From assembly GCF_900100625.1 (NCBI RefSeq), contig NZ_FMTY01000004.1:1-64000 (forward strand): 64,000 nucleotides of DNA, in the 5' to 3' direction. Both the position numbers and the translations under genes were made by a program. A model generated the notes under the pieces. It did no database searches. It had not been told where the DNA came from and worked only from the letters and a program-made list of their open reading frames with translations. This DNA is from Flavobacterium saliperosum. Lineage in GTDB: Bacteria; Bacteroidota; Bacteroidia; Flavobacteriales; Flavobacteriaceae. How positions within the stretch are numbered: position 1 is the first letter of the stretch; every line of letters begins with the position of its first letter. This document shows, in pieces, positions 35,455-44,248 of this stretch.

Positions 35455-36195
35455 TTATTGATAAATAACGTGCCCGGTATAATGTTCTGTAACATTAACT
35501 ATTGGTGGCTGACTCAGTAAAATCACATTCCCGTTGCTGTAGATATTTCCCTCTATTTTATTGGAAGGCTTCAAAATCATGTCATTGGAACTGCGTTGAA
35601 AAATAAACACGTCCTGAACCGTCAGATTACCGCCCTCAAATCGGGAATCACCCGCATAAAAAGAAACGTTCAAAGAATTCGTTGTTCCCTTGATTCTGAA
35701 AATGGTCGTGTTATTGTTTTCCACCACTAAATTCAGGCAATTGACATTCAGATCAAAAATATTCGATGCCGTTTTACCGAACAACCCCTGTTGCAGGTTC
35801 AGATATGGAAAATTCAATATACCTTCCGAAACCACATCGTATTGTGAAGACGAATAAATCTTGACAATATCCGGAGCGGTTACGGTGACTTTTGCCGGTA
35901 TGGTGGTTCCCAAACTGCATTGCAGATTATTTTTGACATACAGAACACCGTCAACAACTTCCGTTGTAACCTCATCGATTATATTTTCACCGGTTTCCAC
36001 TTTTACTTCTGCCGTAGTTCCCTGTTTCACAACCAGATTGACACCTTCTCCAATGTTAATCTGATTGAACACGGCAACCGCATCAACACGTATGATGGAC
36101 GCACCCGGTTCCCGATAGCATCCCGGAATAATTTCGGATTCACAGGAAACCAAAAGCAACATAACCGCTAAACATGAAACTAATTTTGTTCTCAT
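35455..36195 (-). CDS. DUF2807 (GIN-domain) lipoprotein
   Basis: 246 residues; MLLLVSCES is a lipobox. The rest is a right-handed beta-helix type auto-transporter-adhesin head GIN domain (INIGEGVNLVVKQGTTAEVKVETGENI and repeats of similar strands). Probably outer-membrane or surface lipoprotein of unknown role. Its start overlaps the end of the PagL-like gene by 4 nt (ATGA), showing co-translation. Confidence 0.8.
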   Translation of the reverse strand: MRTKLVSCLAVMLLLVSCESEIIPGCYREPGASIIRVDAVAVFNQINIGEGVNLVVKQGTTAEVKVETGENIIDEVTTEVVDGVLYVKNNLQCSLGTTIPAKVTVTAPDIVKIYSSSQYDVVSEGILNFPYLNLQQGLFGKTASNIFDLNVNCLNLVVENNNTTIFRIKGTTNSLNVSFYAGDSRFEGGNLTVQDVFIFQRSSNDMILKPSNKIEGNIYSNGNVILLSQPPIVNVTEHYTGHVIYQ

Positions 36196-37283
36196 AATCG
36201 TACGCCTAAACCAAATTCAATAGCTTCTGCACGGGAAACGTGTGTTTTCAAACTCACGCCTGCCGAAACATTTTTTGTTATATAATATTTTGCTCCCAAT
36301 CGCTGGTACAATGCTCCGAATTTATCGGAAGGATCGTAAACATAATAGCCCATTTGGGTATCGATTGCTAATTTATTGATAAATAATTCATGTCCGGCAA
36401 AAACACCAATTCTTCTGTAATCGGCCGTACCGTCATAATTGTTTTCGAAATAGGCAATGGATTGATATCGGATAAATTCTTTCATATACATCATCCAGAA
36501 AACATCCGTTCCCAGCTGAATCGCGCTTTTACGATTAATTCGTTTGTCTACATAGGCCGAAGCCACATAAAAAGGATACTGACCACTGTTCACCACATCG
36601 CTTTCATTGACACCGCTTCGGAAAACCAAATTATAGCGAATCGGTTCGGTCAATTTCTCTTTGGGATGGGTAATATAATGAAGGGAATCGTTGGTTTCGA
36701 TATCATAATTCACCCCAATATTGAAAGCAATCGTATTTGTGCTGGTATTCGGCGCTTTGAGATTGGCATTGGAATGGTGAACAAAATTGATTCCGGTTTG
36801 TACTCCAAAACCTTTCCAGATATTGGGTTTGTGGTAATTCAGCATGAAATAAGTTGACGGCATGTACCGGGCGCCGTAAGCCAAATTACGGTAATTCGTT
36901 TCCCTGTCATACGGATTGGTATTATACGTTACCCCTTGTGCCACACGCAATTGCAGCCTTCTGTTCAGGAAATAAAAATTATAATGGGCATATAGTCCGT
37001 ACAAATCACCCAACTCGGGGTTTTTATTATTTTGGTATTGGAAGGAGAGTCCATAATCCGGATAATTATACCAGGCCTCCCATTTTTTACTGCCGAATGT
37101 TTTTCGGTTAAAGCCGATTATTGCTCCTTCGGGATGTCCTTTTATCAAATGGAGTATGTTGGTATGATGTGGTAAAATACTTCCGTAAAAGTAATTCACA
37201 TCCACCGAGTATTGTTTCATTTCTTTTTCCTGCGCAAAGATTGCAACCGAAAAAAACAGTAAAATGTAGGTTAGTAATCGCAT
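36192..37283 (-). CDS. Acyloxyacyl hydrolase / PagL-like lipid A deacylase
   Basis: 363 residues with a signal peptide (ending IFAQ). Predicted beta-barrel; the PagL active-site motif appears as NFVHHSNANL (His-x-Ser), and an acidic residue lies further on. PagL removes the 3-O acyl chain of lipid A in the outer membrane. At 363 residues it is longer than classical PagL (about 190), which is usual for Bacteroidota acyloxyacyl hydrolase annotations. Translationally coupled to the GIN lipoprotein, suggesting an envelope modification pair. Confidence 0.78.
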   Translation of the reverse strand: MRLLTYILLFFSVAIFAQEKEMKQYSVDVNYFYGSILPHHTNILHLIKGHPEGAIIGFNRKTFGSKKWEAWYNYPDYGLSFQYQNNKNPELGDLYGLYAHYNFYFLNRRLQLRVAQGVTYNTNPYDRETNYRNLAYGARYMPSTYFMLNYHKPNIWKGFGVQTGINFVHHSNANLKAPNTSTNTIAFNIGVNYDIETNDSLHYITHPKEKLTEPIRYNLVFRSGVNESDVVNSGQYPFYVASAYVDKRINRKSAIQLGTDVFWMMYMKEFIRYQSIAYFENNYDGTADYRRIGVFAGHELFINKLAIDTQMGYYVYDPSDKFGALYQRLGAKYYITKNVSAGVSLKTHVSRAEAIEFGLGVRL

Positions 37284-37303
37284 TTTGGGTTTTGAAAATC
37301 AGG

Positions 37304-37311
37304 CAAATATA
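37304..37311 (-). promoter_or_regulatory. Promoter -7 element of the PagL-like operon
   Basis: TATATTTG on the minus strand, 20 nt from the start codon. Confidence 0.5.
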
Positions 37312-37341
37312 AAAGAATATTTTATTTGAAGTCCAATAAAA

Positions 37342-37368
37342 AACCCGATTTGCATCACAAATCGGGTT
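37342..37368 (-). terminator. Terminator of the small secreted gene
   Basis: Perfect 11-bp stem AACCCGATTTG / CAAATCGGGTT with a 5-nt loop; the minus strand continues in six T. Confidence 0.9.
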
Positions 37369-37388
37369 ATACTATTTTTCCGGATAAA

Positions 37389-37823
37389 TTATCTTGACAG
37401 TGCGGCATATTCTTTTCTTACTTCGTTACCGATTTTTAAAGTATACACCCTACGTAAATTATCATAATCCATTTGAATTGAACTCCATGCCGTTGCAGTA
37501 AAATCTTTATTCAAAATCTGATTGTTCTGAACATCTTCCTGCGTTGCGCCATAATTACGAATTGCGACTTTAAGGAATTTAACCGCACTTTTTTCATTGC
37601 CGTCTTTCGCAAAACAATCGGCAATTTCGAAACAGATTTTTCTAGCTACCTCAACATCATCTTCCTGAACTTTAAGGGTTTTTATAAAAAGCTTTACCGC
37701 TTCCTGATAATTCGCCTCCTTTTTTAATTTGACAGCAAGATTAAAAGTTTCAATATCTTCATTGGCAAATACATTTGCAGAAGTAAAAACGAACAAAACG
37801 ATTAGTAGTAATATTTTTTTCAT
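37389..37823 (-). CDS. Small secreted TPR-like protein
   Basis: About 144 residues from MKKILLLIVLFVFTSANVFA, a signal peptide; the frame opens 8 codons earlier. The mature part has helical TPR-like units (LAVKLKKEANYQEAVKLFIKTLK and a second similar unit) and a C-terminal extension with WSSIQMDYDNLRRVY. Function unknown. Monocistronic with its own terminator. Confidence 0.65.
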   Translation of the reverse strand: MKKILLLIVLFVFTSANVFANEDIETFNLAVKLKKEANYQEAVKLFIKTLKVQEDDVEVARKICFEIADCFAKDGNEKSAVKFLKVAIRNYGATQEDVQNNQILNKDFTATAWSSIQMDYDNLRRVYTLKIGNEVRKEYAALSR

Positions 37824-37949
37824 AACAGTAGCATTTGGGGTAAACAATACTTGAACTCTTCATAAAAATACTAATTATATTTGTAATATAAAATATTTTA
37901 TGTTAAAATTTTAAATATTATTATTTCTCAAATCCTAAACGCAAGAAAA

Positions 37950-38906
37950 TCAGAACACTTCGCCGGCAATCGCTTTAATGTTTTCCGATTTTCCCATCGA
38001 ATAATAATGCAAGACCGGAATTCCGGCTTTCAACAATTCCTTACTTTGATTGATACACCATTCGATTCCGATTTGTGCCACCGCTTCATTATCTTTTGCC
38101 TTTACGACAGCCATAATCAAATCATCCGGCAAATCCACTTTAAAGCGATGCGGAATCAGATTCAACTGTTTTTTGGTGGAAATCGGTTTCAGTCCCGGAA
38201 TAATCGGCACGGTGATTCCGGCAGCACGGCATTTGTCCACAAATTCAAAAAATTTCTGATTGTCGAAAAACATCTGGGTGATGATATAATCGGCGCCGTT
38301 TTTAATTTTCTTTTTCAGAAAGTGGATATCGCTGTCGATACTGGGCGCTTCCATGTGCTTTTCGGGATAACCCGCGACTCCGATACAGAAATTGGTTTTG
38401 TTGGTGTTTTGTAAATCGGCATCCAGATAAATTCCGTTATTCAGATTGCTGATTTGCGTTACCAGTTCCGAGGCATAATGGTTTCCTTCTTTTTCGGGCT
38501 TGAAATAGATTTCGCTTTTCACCGCATCCCCACGAAGTGCCACTACATTATCGATTCCGAGGAAATCCATGTCAATCAGAAAGTTTTCGGTATCTTCTTT
38601 GGTAAAACCGCCACACAAAATATGCGGAATGGCATCCACCTGATATTTATTCTGAATCGCCGAACAGATACCTACGGTGCCCGGGCGTTTTTTTACGATT
38701 TTCTTTTCCAGCAATCCGCTTGACAATTCCTTGAACTCGTATTCCTCACGATGATACGTAACATCAATGAATGGCGGTTTGAATTCCATTAACGGTTCAA
38801 TGTTGTCAAAAATGCATTGGATGTTTTGCCCTTTCAACGGCGGTAAAATTTCAAAGGAGAATAGGGATTTTCCGTTGGCGTTTTCTATATGTTGCGTTAC
38901 TTTCAT
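37950..38906 (-). CDS. metF: Methylenetetrahydrofolate reductase
   Basis: 318 residues, FAD enzyme that makes 5-methyl-THF, the methyl donor for MetH. Family blocks: FSFEILPPLKG near the start, FIDVTYHR, GIDNVVALRGDA, NFCIGVAGYPEKH and ADYIITQMFFDNQKFFEFVDKC. Lies 1 nt downstream of the second metH gene, so it is the third gene of the SAM-I controlled operon. Confidence 0.94.
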   Translation of the reverse strand: MKVTQHIENANGKSLFSFEILPPLKGQNIQCIFDNIEPLMEFKPPFIDVTYHREEYEFKELSSGLLEKKIVKKRPGTVGICSAIQNKYQVDAIPHILCGGFTKEDTENFLIDMDFLGIDNVVALRGDAVKSEIYFKPEKEGNHYASELVTQISNLNNGIYLDADLQNTNKTNFCIGVAGYPEKHMEAPSIDSDIHFLKKKIKNGADYIITQMFFDNQKFFEFVDKCRAAGITVPIIPGLKPISTKKQLNLIPHRFKVDLPDDLIMAVVKAKDNEAVAQIGIEWCINQSKELLKAGIPVLHYYSMGKSENIKAIAGEVF

Positions 38907-38907
38907 T

Positions 38908-41586
38908 TTAATCTGCTATGTTTGGGTTTAGCCATTTTTCGGCATATTCATACGTACAATTTCTTCTTTTGGCATAATCGCGGACCTGATCTTCCTTTAT
39001 CTTTCCGAGTCCGAAATACTTACTTTCCGGATGTCCGAAATAATACCCGGAAACCGAAGACGCCGGCCACATCGCCATACTCTCGGTTAAGGTCACGCCG
39101 ATGTTTTCTTCCACGTTTAACAATTTCCAGATAGTTGGTTTTTCCAAATGATCGGGACAAGCCGGATATCCGGGAGCCGGACGAATTCCTTTGTATTTTT
39201 CGGAAATCAGTTCGTCGTTGCTCAGTACCTCATCATTGGCATAGCCCCAAATTTCCTTCCGGATTTTCTCGTGTAAATATTCGGCGAAAGCCTCTGCAAA
39301 TCGGTCACCTAATGCTTTTACCATAATCGAACTGTAATCGTCGTTGCTTTCTTCAAAGGCTTTGGCTTTTTCCTCCACTCCAAAACCGGTTGTTACGCAG
39401 AAAGCGCCCATATAGTCTTTTTTTCCAACCTCTTTTGGGGAAATGAAATCCGACAAAGCAATATTGGGCGCACCCGCGGTTTTTTGCGATTGCTGACGCA
39501 GGGTTAAAAACGTTTCCAATACGTTTCCGTTTTCGTCATACAATTCGATATCGTCATCATTTACCTGATTTGCTGGGAAAATGCCGTAAATTCCTTTGGC
39601 TGTTAGCCAGTTTTCTTCCAACAGCTGCTGCAGCATTTTTTGGGCATCCTCGAACAAAATCGTCGCCTGTTCGCCAACTACCTTATCGGTTAGTATCGCC
39701 GGATATTTTCCGAACAATTGCCAAGATTGAAAAAACGGCGTCCAGTCGATGTACGGAACCAATTCTTTAAGATTCACTTCAATCGTTTTTACACCAATGA
39801 AGTTTGGCTTTTTGGCTTCAAATACCTCCCAATCCAATGCCAATTTATTAGCTCTTGCTTTTTCAATCGTATGATAACTTTTATCGCGTTGACGGTTTAA
39901 AAACGTTTCGCGGAAGGTTTCGTATTCCGACCGAATGGTACTTGCGTAAAGTTTTTTATCCTTGTTTAATAAATTTCCGGCTACGGTTACCGCTCGGGAA
40001 GCATCGTTTACATGCACCACGGTTTCACTATATTCCGGAGCAATTTTTACTGCCGTATGCGCTCTGGATGTGGTAGCCCCTCCAATCATGATTGGAATCT
40101 TGATGTTCCGCTTGTCCATTTCTTTGGCCAGATACACCATTTCGTCCAACGATGGCGTAATCAAGCCGCTCAAACCGATGATGTCTACGTTTTCTTTAAT
40201 CGCCGTTTCAATGATTTTTTCCGGAGGCACCATCACGCCCAAGTCTATAATTTCGTAATTGTTGCAGGCCAAAACCACCGACACAATATTTTTACCGATA
40301 TCGTGTACATCACCTTTCACGGTTGCCATCAGTACTTTACCGGCATTTGATGATTTTCCGTCTTTTTCCGCTTCAATATAAGGTAACAGATACGCTACCG
40401 CTTTTTTCATCACACGGGCGGATTTTACCACTTGCGGCAAGAACATTTTACCGCTTCCGAACAAATCCCCTACCACATTCATCCCGGCCATCAGATTGAT
40501 TTCAATGACTTCGATAGGTCTTGCCGCTTGTTGCCTCGCTTCTTCAACATCGGATTCAATGAACTCGTCGATTCCTTTTACCAAAGCATGTGTGATTCTA
40601 TCCTGAACCGAACCACTTCGCCATTCCTGTACCTGCTTTTCGTTGACTTTCACATCGCCTTTGAAGCTTTCAGCTAAATCCAGCAGTCTTTCGGTGGCAT
40701 CCTCGCGTCGGTCGAGCAATACATCCTCCACATGTTTCAGTAAATTCTTATCTATTTCATCATAGACTTCCAGCATTTCCGGATTTACGATTCCCATCGA
40801 CATGCCATGTTGAATCGCATGGTACAAAAACGCCGAATGCATCGCTTCCCTTACTTTATCATTGCCTCTAAACGAGAACGACACATTGCTCACGCCTCCG
40901 CTCACGTTCGTATACGGAAGGTTTTCACGAATCCATTTGGTGGCTAAGAAGAAATCGAGTGCATTGCGACGGTGTTCTTCCATGCCGGTGGCTACTGGAA
41001 AAATGTTCGGGTCGAAAATGATGTCTTCGGCAGGAAAGCCTACTTTATCCACTAAAATATCATAGGAACGCTTGCAGATTTCGATGCGGCGTTCGTAATT
41101 ATCGGCCTGACCGACTTCGTCAAAAGCCATCACAATTACAGCCGCGCCATAGCGCTTTACCAATTTGGCATGATGGATAAACGTTTCCTCGCCTTCTTTT
41201 AAGCTGATGGAATTCACTACGCATTTTCCTTGTGCGACTTTCAGTCCGGCTTCAATGATTTCCCATTTGGAACTGTCAATCATTACCGGCACTCGGGAAA
41301 TATCGGGTTCGGAAGCGATCAGATTCAGGAATTTGGTCATGGCATACACGCCGTCCAGCATGCCTTCATCCATGTTGATGTCGATGATCTGCGCGCCGCC
41401 TTCCACTTGGGCACGGGCGATATCCAGCGCTTCTTCGTAGTTTTCTTCTTTGATTAAACGCAAAAACTTTCGCGAACCGGTTACGTTTGTACGTTCCCCT
41501 ACGTTCACGAAATTCGTTTCGGGCGTAACGATTAAAGGTTCTAATCCTGATAGTTTTAAATATCTTTTACAGTCTGTGTCCGTCAT
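38908..41586 (-). CDS. metH: Methionine synthase, folate/cobalamin/activation subunit (MetH C-terminal part)
   Basis: 892 residues. Domains in order: pterin-binding ([17 protein letters not shown]), cobalamin-binding cap, B12-binding Rossmann domain with [12 protein letters not shown] (His ligand), and the C-terminal SAM activation domain (about residue 590 on, ending [14 protein letters not shown]). The homocysteine-binding module is a separate gene just upstream, overlapping by 1 nt (TAATG). Together they equal one full MetH; the split form is usual in Bacteroidota. Confidence 0.94.
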   Translation of the reverse strand: MTDTDCKRYLKLSGLEPLIVTPETNFVNVGERTNVTGSRKFLRLIKEENYEEALDIARAQVEGGAQIIDINMDEGMLDGVYAMTKFLNLIASEPDISRVPVMIDSSKWEIIEAGLKVAQGKCVVNSISLKEGEETFIHHAKLVKRYGAAVIVMAFDEVGQADNYERRIEICKRSYDILVDKVGFPAEDIIFDPNIFPVATGMEEHRRNALDFFLATKWIRENLPYTNVSGGVSNVSFSFRGNDKVREAMHSAFLYHAIQHGMSMGIVNPEMLEVYDEIDKNLLKHVEDVLLDRREDATERLLDLAESFKGDVKVNEKQVQEWRSGSVQDRITHALVKGIDEFIESDVEEARQQAARPIEVIEINLMAGMNVVGDLFGSGKMFLPQVVKSARVMKKAVAYLLPYIEAEKDGKSSNAGKVLMATVKGDVHDIGKNIVSVVLACNNYEIIDLGVMVPPEKIIETAIKENVDIIGLSGLITPSLDEMVYLAKEMDKRNIKIPIMIGGATTSRAHTAVKIAPEYSETVVHVNDASRAVTVAGNLLNKDKKLYASTIRSEYETFRETFLNRQRDKSYHTIEKARANKLALDWEVFEAKKPNFIGVKTIEVNLKELVPYIDWTPFFQSWQLFGKYPAILTDKVVGEQATILFEDAQKMLQQLLEENWLTAKGIYGIFPANQVNDDDIELYDENGNVLETFLTLRQQSQKTAGAPNIALSDFISPKEVGKKDYMGAFCVTTGFGVEEKAKAFEESNDDYSSIMVKALGDRFAEAFAEYLHEKIRKEIWGYANDEVLSNDELISEKYKGIRPAPGYPACPDHLEKPTIWKLLNVEENIGVTLTESMAMWPASSVSGYYFGHPESKYFGLGKIKEDQVRDYAKRRNCTYEYAEKWLNPNIAD

Positions 41587-42572
41587 TATGCTTCCTCCAG
41601 TATTCTTGGTTTGTAATTCGCGGCTACTTCAGCAATTAGTCTGATGTGTTCCGGTGTCGTACCGCAACAGCCACCGATGATGTTGATTAAATTATCGTCT
41701 AAATAGTCCTTGATTAACGCCTGCATTTCTTCCGCTGTCTGGTCGTATTGTCCGAACGCGTTAGGCAATCCGGCATTGGGATGCGCTGAAATATTGAACG
41801 AGGTATTGTGCGCCAAACGTTTCAAATACGGTTTCAGCTGATCGGCTCCTAAGGCGCAATTGAATCCGACGCTCAGCAACGGAATGTGTGATATCGAAAT
41901 TAAAAACGCTTCCACGGTTTGCCCGGACAACGTTCTACCCGAAGCATCGGTAATCGTACCCGAAACCATAATCGGAATATCGATGTTACGTTCTTCCTTT
42001 ACTTCCTCGATGGCGAATAAGGCCGCTTTGGCATTTAACGTATCAAAGATGGTTTCCACCAACAACAAATCACAACCGCCATCGATTAGCGCTTCTACCT
42101 GTTCTTTGTAGGCAATTCGCAATTCGTCAAACGTTACGGCGCGGAATCCCGGGTCGTTCACATCGGGGGACATGGAGGCTGTTCGGTTGGTTGGACCTAT
42201 GGAACCGGCTACAAATCTTGGTCTGTCGGTGAATTCATCAGCCACTTCTCTGGCAATTTTTGCCGATTGGTAGTTTAATTCATAGACGATATCTTCCAGA
42301 TGGTAATCGGCCATTCCGATGGTGGTTCCGGAAAAAGTATTGGTTTCGACAATATCCGCTCCGGCTGCAAAATAGGCGCGGTGCACTTCTTTCACGGCTT
42401 CGGGTTGGGTTAACGACAACAAATCGTTGTTTCCTTTTAACGGATGCGGAAAATCCTTGAAACGCTCGCCCCGAAAATCTTCTTCTTCAAATTTGTAGCG
42501 TTGCAGCATTGTTCCCATCGCTCCGTCGAGGATCAGGATTCGGTTTTTTATTGCTTCGTGTATTTTTGACAT
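41586..42572 (-). CDS. metH: Methionine synthase, homocysteine-binding subunit (MetH N-terminal part)
   Basis: 328 residues. Homocysteine S-methyltransferase domain with zinc-binding cysteines in VGFNCALG and [14 protein letters not shown], and [20 protein letters not shown] at the start. It presents homocysteine to the cobalamin subunit. First gene of the operon behind a SAM-I riboswitch. Confidence 0.94.
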   Translation of the reverse strand: MSKIHEAIKNRILILDGAMGTMLQRYKFEEEDFRGERFKDFPHPLKGNNDLLSLTQPEAVKEVHRAYFAAGADIVETNTFSGTTIGMADYHLEDIVYELNYQSAKIAREVADEFTDRPRFVAGSIGPTNRTASMSPDVNDPGFRAVTFDELRIAYKEQVEALIDGGCDLLLVETIFDTLNAKAALFAIEEVKEERNIDIPIMVSGTITDASGRTLSGQTVEAFLISISHIPLLSVGFNCALGADQLKPYLKRLAHNTSFNISAHPNAGLPNAFGQYDQTAEEMQALIKDYLDDNLINIIGGCCGTTPEHIRLIAEVAANYKPRILEEA

Positions 42573-42632
42573 ATCTTTATTATTTCACGGAGTTTCACAA
42601 AGAAACCCAGAGATTCACAAAATTCATTTACT

Positions 42633-42692
42633 AGCCCCGATATTAATTGGGAGCAAAAACGCGCATCCCGATAGCTATCGGGACATTCGCTC
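42633..42692 (+). repeat. Dispersed repeat, copy 3 (short form with palindrome)
   Basis: Starts AGCCCCGAT and ends ATTCGCTC followed by A run, the same ends as copies 1 and 2, but the inside is replaced by a palindrome TCCCGATAGCTATCGGGA (42666-42683) with flanking arms. On the minus strand it sits between the SAM-I aptamer and metH and may form a strong hairpin with a following T run. Confidence 0.65.
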
Positions 42693-42749
42693 AAAAAAAA
42701 ATAAAAAGTTATCCGGAAATACAGAGAGAATATCTAAAAAATATTCTTT

Positions 42750-42850
42750 GTTATCTATACCGTCCAAAGACGAGTTAGAATGTAGCACCTTTCCTTGATG
42801 GAGGTTGCTAAGCTTTCATTGGGTCTATTCCCTCCAGCTTTCGTGATAAC
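42750..42850 (-). promoter_or_regulatory. SAM-I riboswitch (S-box) of the metH-metH-metF operon
   Basis: On the minus strand the sequence carries all S-box hallmarks: P1 GTTATC / GATAAC, GCTGGAGGGAATAGACCCAA, ATGAAAGCTTAGCAACC, GGAAAGGTGCTACATTC and a P4 hairpin CGTC-TTTG-GACG. SAM binding should switch off the operon. The expression platform is not clear: the next hairpin is an AT-rich stem (AGAATAT / ATATTCT), a second GATAAC copy is followed by a T-rich run, and the repeat copy 3 hairpin follows. Confidence 0.93.
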
Positions 42851-42874
42851 GATTCAGTGTGTGTATGAACGTTG

Positions 42875-42882
42875 CAAATGTA
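42875..42882 (-). promoter_or_regulatory. Promoter -7 element of the metH operon
   Basis: TACATTTG on the minus strand, about 25 nt before the SAM-I aptamer. Confidence 0.55.
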
Positions 42883-42991
42883 AACATAAAATTCACATTT
42901 GGAAATATTTTCTAAATTATTCATTATTTGCACTTCTAAACAGATTTACATTCCTTAAATGTTTTTATTTATAGATTTTTATTCCAAAAAC

Positions 42992-44164
42992 CTACCCCAA
43001 AGCCTGTTGCAAATCATTGATTACATCCTGAACGGTTTCCAAGCCTACGGAAACGCGCACCAGTCCGTCCGTGATGCTTACCGCCAGACGTTCTTCTTCC
43101 GATAGTTTGCTGTGTGTGGTGGAGGCCGGATGCGTAACAATCGTTCGTGTATCGCCTAAATTGGCCGAAAGCGAGCAAAGTTGAATCTTATCCAAGAACT
43201 TTCTCCCGGATTCGATACCGCCTTTAATTTCAAACGCCACGATGTTTCCGCCCAAACGCATTTGTTTTTTGGCGATTTCATATTGCGGATGTGATTTTAA
43301 AAACGGGTATTTTACGGTATTCACATTCGGATGATTCTCCAGAAATTCGGCTACTTTTAACGCATTTTCACAGTGTTTTTCCACGCGAACCGGCAGGGTT
43401 TCCAAACTTTTGGATAATACCCATGCATTGAACGGCGACAAGGCTGGACCGGTGTTTCTTGAAAACAGATAAATTTCACGAATCAAATCTTCGCGACCCA
43501 CCGTGATTCCACCCAAAACCCTTCCTTGTCCGTCGATTAGTTTCGTGGCGGAATGCACTACCAAATCGGCACCAAAAGCAATCGGATTCTGAAGGTACGG
43601 TGTGGCGAAGCAGTTGTCGACAATTAAAATCAGGTTGTGTTTTTTGGCAATTTGCCCCAACAGTTCCAAATCAATGATATCAACCGCCGGATTCGTAGGC
43701 GATTCCGCAAAAAGGATTTTAGTATTGGGTTGTATAAAATCCTCAATCGTTTCCGGCTTGTTGATATCGAAATAACTTGTGGTGATGTTCCACTTCGGAA
43801 AATATTTGGTAAACAAGGTATGTGTCGACCCGAAAACACTTCCCACCGATACGATATGGTTGCCCGATTCCAGCAACGCCGCGAAAGTGGAATAGACAGC
43901 CGCCATTCCCGTAGCAAAGGCATAACCGGCTTCGGCACCTTCCATCTTGCAGATTTTTTCCACCAACTCCGAGGTGTTCGGATTGGTGAAACGACTGTAA
44001 ATGTTGCGCTGTTTTTCTTCCGTGAACGATGCTCGCATGTCTTCGGCATCGTCAAAAACGAAACTGGAGGTTAAATAAAGCGGAACGGAATGCTCCAGAT
44101 ATTGGGAACGCTCGGTTTGGGTGCGGATGGCTTGGGTTTCGAAGCCGAATTGGGAATTGCTCAT
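42992..44164 (-). CDS. metZ: O-acyl-homoserine sulfhydrylase / trans-sulfuration enzyme
   Basis: 390 residues from MSNSQFGFETQAIRTQ; the frame opens 11 codons earlier. PLP-dependent Cys/Met metabolism enzyme: YSRFTNPNTSELVEKICKMEGAEA, SVGSVFGSTHTLF, the PLP lysine in VVHSATKLIDGQGRVLGG and TRTIVTHPASTTHSKL at the C-terminus. It resembles the MetZ group that joins O-acetyl- or O-succinylhomoserine with sulfide to give homocysteine directly; with MetX next door, O-acetylhomoserine is the likely substrate. Third gene of the metX-thrA-metZ unit under the leader peptide array. Confidence 0.88.
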   Translation of the reverse strand: MSNSQFGFETQAIRTQTERSQYLEHSVPLYLTSSFVFDDAEDMRASFTEEKQRNIYSRFTNPNTSELVEKICKMEGAEAGYAFATGMAAVYSTFAALLESGNHIVSVGSVFGSTHTLFTKYFPKWNITTSYFDINKPETIEDFIQPNTKILFAESPTNPAVDIIDLELLGQIAKKHNLILIVDNCFATPYLQNPIAFGADLVVHSATKLIDGQGRVLGGITVGREDLIREIYLFSRNTGPALSPFNAWVLSKSLETLPVRVEKHCENALKVAEFLENHPNVNTVKYPFLKSHPQYEIAKKQMRLGGNIVAFEIKGGIESGRKFLDKIQLCSLSANLGDTRTIVTHPASTTHSKLSEEERLAVSITDGLVRVSVGLETVQDVINDLQQALG

Positions 44165-44248
44165 TTTTTTTTTATTTTTTTGAAACATATAAGTCATATA
44201 AGGATATGCAAGACCGTAAAACTCATATGGCTTATTATGGTTAATTAA

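Noticed and set aside
44165..44248. Possible further leader or hairpin between thrA and metZ
   Set aside because: The gap contains no Met-rich ORF and no terminator-like stem.
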